DNA of 6,627 bases from Bacteroidales bacterium GP3. Lineage in GTDB: Bacteria; Bacteroidota; Bacteroidia; Bacteroidales; Muribaculaceae. The DNA is taken from the NCBI GenBank assembly GCA_001701075.1, contig DAAK01000063.1:1-6627 (forward strand). The letters run 5' to 3'. How positions within the stretch are numbered: position 1 is the stretch's first letter; the number at the start of each line of letters is the position of its first letter. A program made the position numbers and the translations under genes. The notes below the pieces were generated by a model that searched no databases, was not told the DNA's origin, and worked only from the letters and a program-made list of their open reading frames with translations. Shown piece by piece: positions 5,585-6,627 of this stretch.

Positions 5585-6529
5585 ATGAACGTCAAACCGT
5601 GGATAGAGGCGTTACGCCTCAGAACTTTGCCAGTAAGCGCCGCAGGAGTGCTTGCCGGATGTGCAGTGGCGCTCAGTTATAACAATTTCTATTGGCTACC
5701 AACCATAATTTGCCTCGTATTTGCCCTTCTTGCCCAAATAGTAAGCAATTTTGCCAACGAATATTTTGATTTTAAGAATGGACTTGACAAAAAAGGACGT
5801 CAAGGATTCCGGCGTGGAGTGACTGAAGGTGACATCCAGCCGGAAAGCATGAAATGGGCCATCATTGTGCTCACTGCCATCGATTGCATCCTTGGATGCA
5901 CGCTTATCCATTGGGGAGGGCTGTGGATGATTCCTGTCGGCATACTCATTGTAGTGGCAGCTTTCGCATATAGCGCAGGGCCGTGGCCCCTTTCTCATCA
6001 TGGTCTTGGCGATGAAGCCGTAATTATTTTCTATGGCATTGTGCCGGTAATGTTTACGGCCTATCTGCAATGTGGTGACTGGATCGGAGGCTCTATGGCC
6101 GGAGTGCTCGGGGAAATGTGGAAGATGGCTCTCATCGTTTCGATTGGCGTCGGCCTGCTTGGAGCTGACGTGCTTATCGTCAACAACATACGCGATTGCA
6201 AGGATGATGCAAAAGTCGGGAAACGGACAAAAGCCGTCATCTTTGGCACGAAAACAATGAAGATTGTCTACATAATCTTTGCTTATTGCGGAATGGGACT
6301 GATATGGTATGGAATGCGCAATGCCCTTAACTCTTGGGGCTGGGCAGGATTTGTAGCCATCGGAATATGGTTTGTGCCCATCATTCTGGCACTATTCAAG
6401 TTTACCGACTATCGACTTAACAAGGTGCTCCGCTACACAGCAATCCAACTGCTGCTGACCATCGTATGGCTCCTCATCGACATCCTCATCAACATCGACA
6501 AGCTATATGCCATGCTTGCCCATCTCTGA
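5585..6529 (+). CDS. menA: 1,4-dihydroxy-2-naphthoate polyprenyltransferase (UbiA family)
   Basis: MenA is an inner-membrane enzyme that attaches a polyprenyl chain to 1,4-dihydroxy-2-naphthoate, giving demethylmenaquinone. It has 314 residues, the usual length. The first aspartate motif is NEYFDFKNGLD (58-68) and the second is NNIRDCKDDAKVGKRT (200-215), both expected to bind Mg-diphosphate. AYSAGPWPLSHHGLGD (128-143) is the typical MenA loop. About eight or nine hydrophobic segments fit a UbiA fold (roughly 15-33, 38-57, 91-110, 114-131, 145-161, 181-200, 224-242, 253-272 and 286-304). ATG 5585 is the first start after the predicted promoter; no strong Shine-Dalgarno is seen. It appears monocistronic here. 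The TGA stop (6527-6529) lies inside the first unit of a heptamer array, and no terminator hairpin is seen before the window ends. Confidence 0.95.
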   Translation: MNVKPWIEALRLRTLPVSAAGVLAGCAVALSYNNFYWLPTIICLVFALLAQIVSNFANEYFDFKNGLDKKGRQGFRRGVTEGDIQPESMKWAIIVLTAIDCILGCTLIHWGGLWMIPVGILIVVAAFAYSAGPWPLSHHGLGDEAVIIFYGIVPVMFTAYLQCGDWIGGSMAGVLGEMWKMALIVSIGVGLLGADVLIVNNIRDCKDDAKVGKRTKAVIFGTKTMKIVYIIFAYCGMGLIWYGMRNALNSWGWAGFVAIGIWFVPIILALFKFTDYRLNKVLRYTAIQLLLTIVWLLIDILINIDKLYAMLAHL

Positions 6530-6627
6530 TCTCTGCCCTCTGTCACCTGACACCTGATCCCTGACACCTGAAAACTGAAAACTGAAAACTGAAAACTGAC
6601 ACCTGATCCCTGACACCTGAAAACTGA
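6525..6627. repeat. Heptanucleotide tandem array, consensus NCTGANN, continuing past the window
   Basis: Fourteen full 7-bp units and a 5-bp partial follow without a gap. In order from 6525: TCTGATC, TCTGCCC, TCTGTCA, CCTGACA, CCTGATC, CCTGACA, CCTGAAA, ACTGAAA three times, ACTGACA, CCTGATC, CCTGACA, CCTGAAA, ACTGA. CTG is invariant at unit positions 2-4. The left three units are the most divergent. A higher-order 49-bp period is present: 6547-6578 and 6596-6627 are identical over 32 bases. The first unit contains the menA stop codon. It has no spacers, so it is not a CRISPR array. Its right end lies outside the window. Confidence 0.93.

Noticed and set aside
6525..6627. CRISPR-like array
   Set aside because: The units are 7 bp and directly adjacent without spacers; this is a tandem microsatellite-type array.

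Overview
The window looks like chromosomal DNA from a Bacteroidales bacterium, plausibly Muribaculaceae or a relative. The evidence is a branching enzyme of the GH13_8 (eukaryote-like) type, cmk next to ispH, a MenA for menaquinone synthesis, weak or absent Shine-Dalgarno sequences, and a good match to the Bacteroidetes -7 promoter box (TAnnTTTG) upstream of menA. The family-level placement is an inference from style, not a measurement. Every gene I can support reads on the + strand.

Layout. (1) 1-857: the 3' end of a large gene, ending in a DUF4435 (TOPRIM-like) domain that follows the tail of what is probably an AAA/ABC-type ATPase. The start lies outside the window. This architecture resembles fused forms of the PARIS anti-phage system (AriA ATPase plus AriB DUF4435 nuclease). 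(2) 858-1000: a short intergenic region with a nested inverted repeat and a degenerate 9-bp tandem array. (3) 1001-5183: four tightly overlapping genes, glgB, cmk, ispH and tadA. The junctions overlap by 4, 8 and about 17 bp, so they almost certainly form one translationally coupled operon. It ends in a strong intrinsic terminator whose loop contains the tadA stop codon. (4) 5196-5584: a non-coding region in two halves. The left half holds five short perfect hairpins with unrelated stems but related loops. The right half is very AT-rich and carries the menA promoter. (5) 5585-6529: menA. (6) 6525-6627 and beyond: a heptanucleotide tandem array that begins inside the last codons of menA and runs off the end of the window.

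The operon mixes carbon storage (GlgB), nucleotide metabolism (Cmk), isoprenoid synthesis (IspH) and tRNA editing (TadA), which are basic functions with no shared pathway. IspH supplies IDP/DMAPP, the precursors of the prenyl tail that MenA attaches, so ispH and menA are linked in metabolism though separated by a terminator and a separate promoter.

The coding content is ordinary apart from the DUF4435 fragment and a lysine/alanine/proline-rich histone-H1-like tail on GlgB. The most unusual material is non-coding: the heptamer array, the shared-loop hairpin cluster and the 9-bp array. No tRNA, rRNA, CRISPR array or transposase gene was seen.
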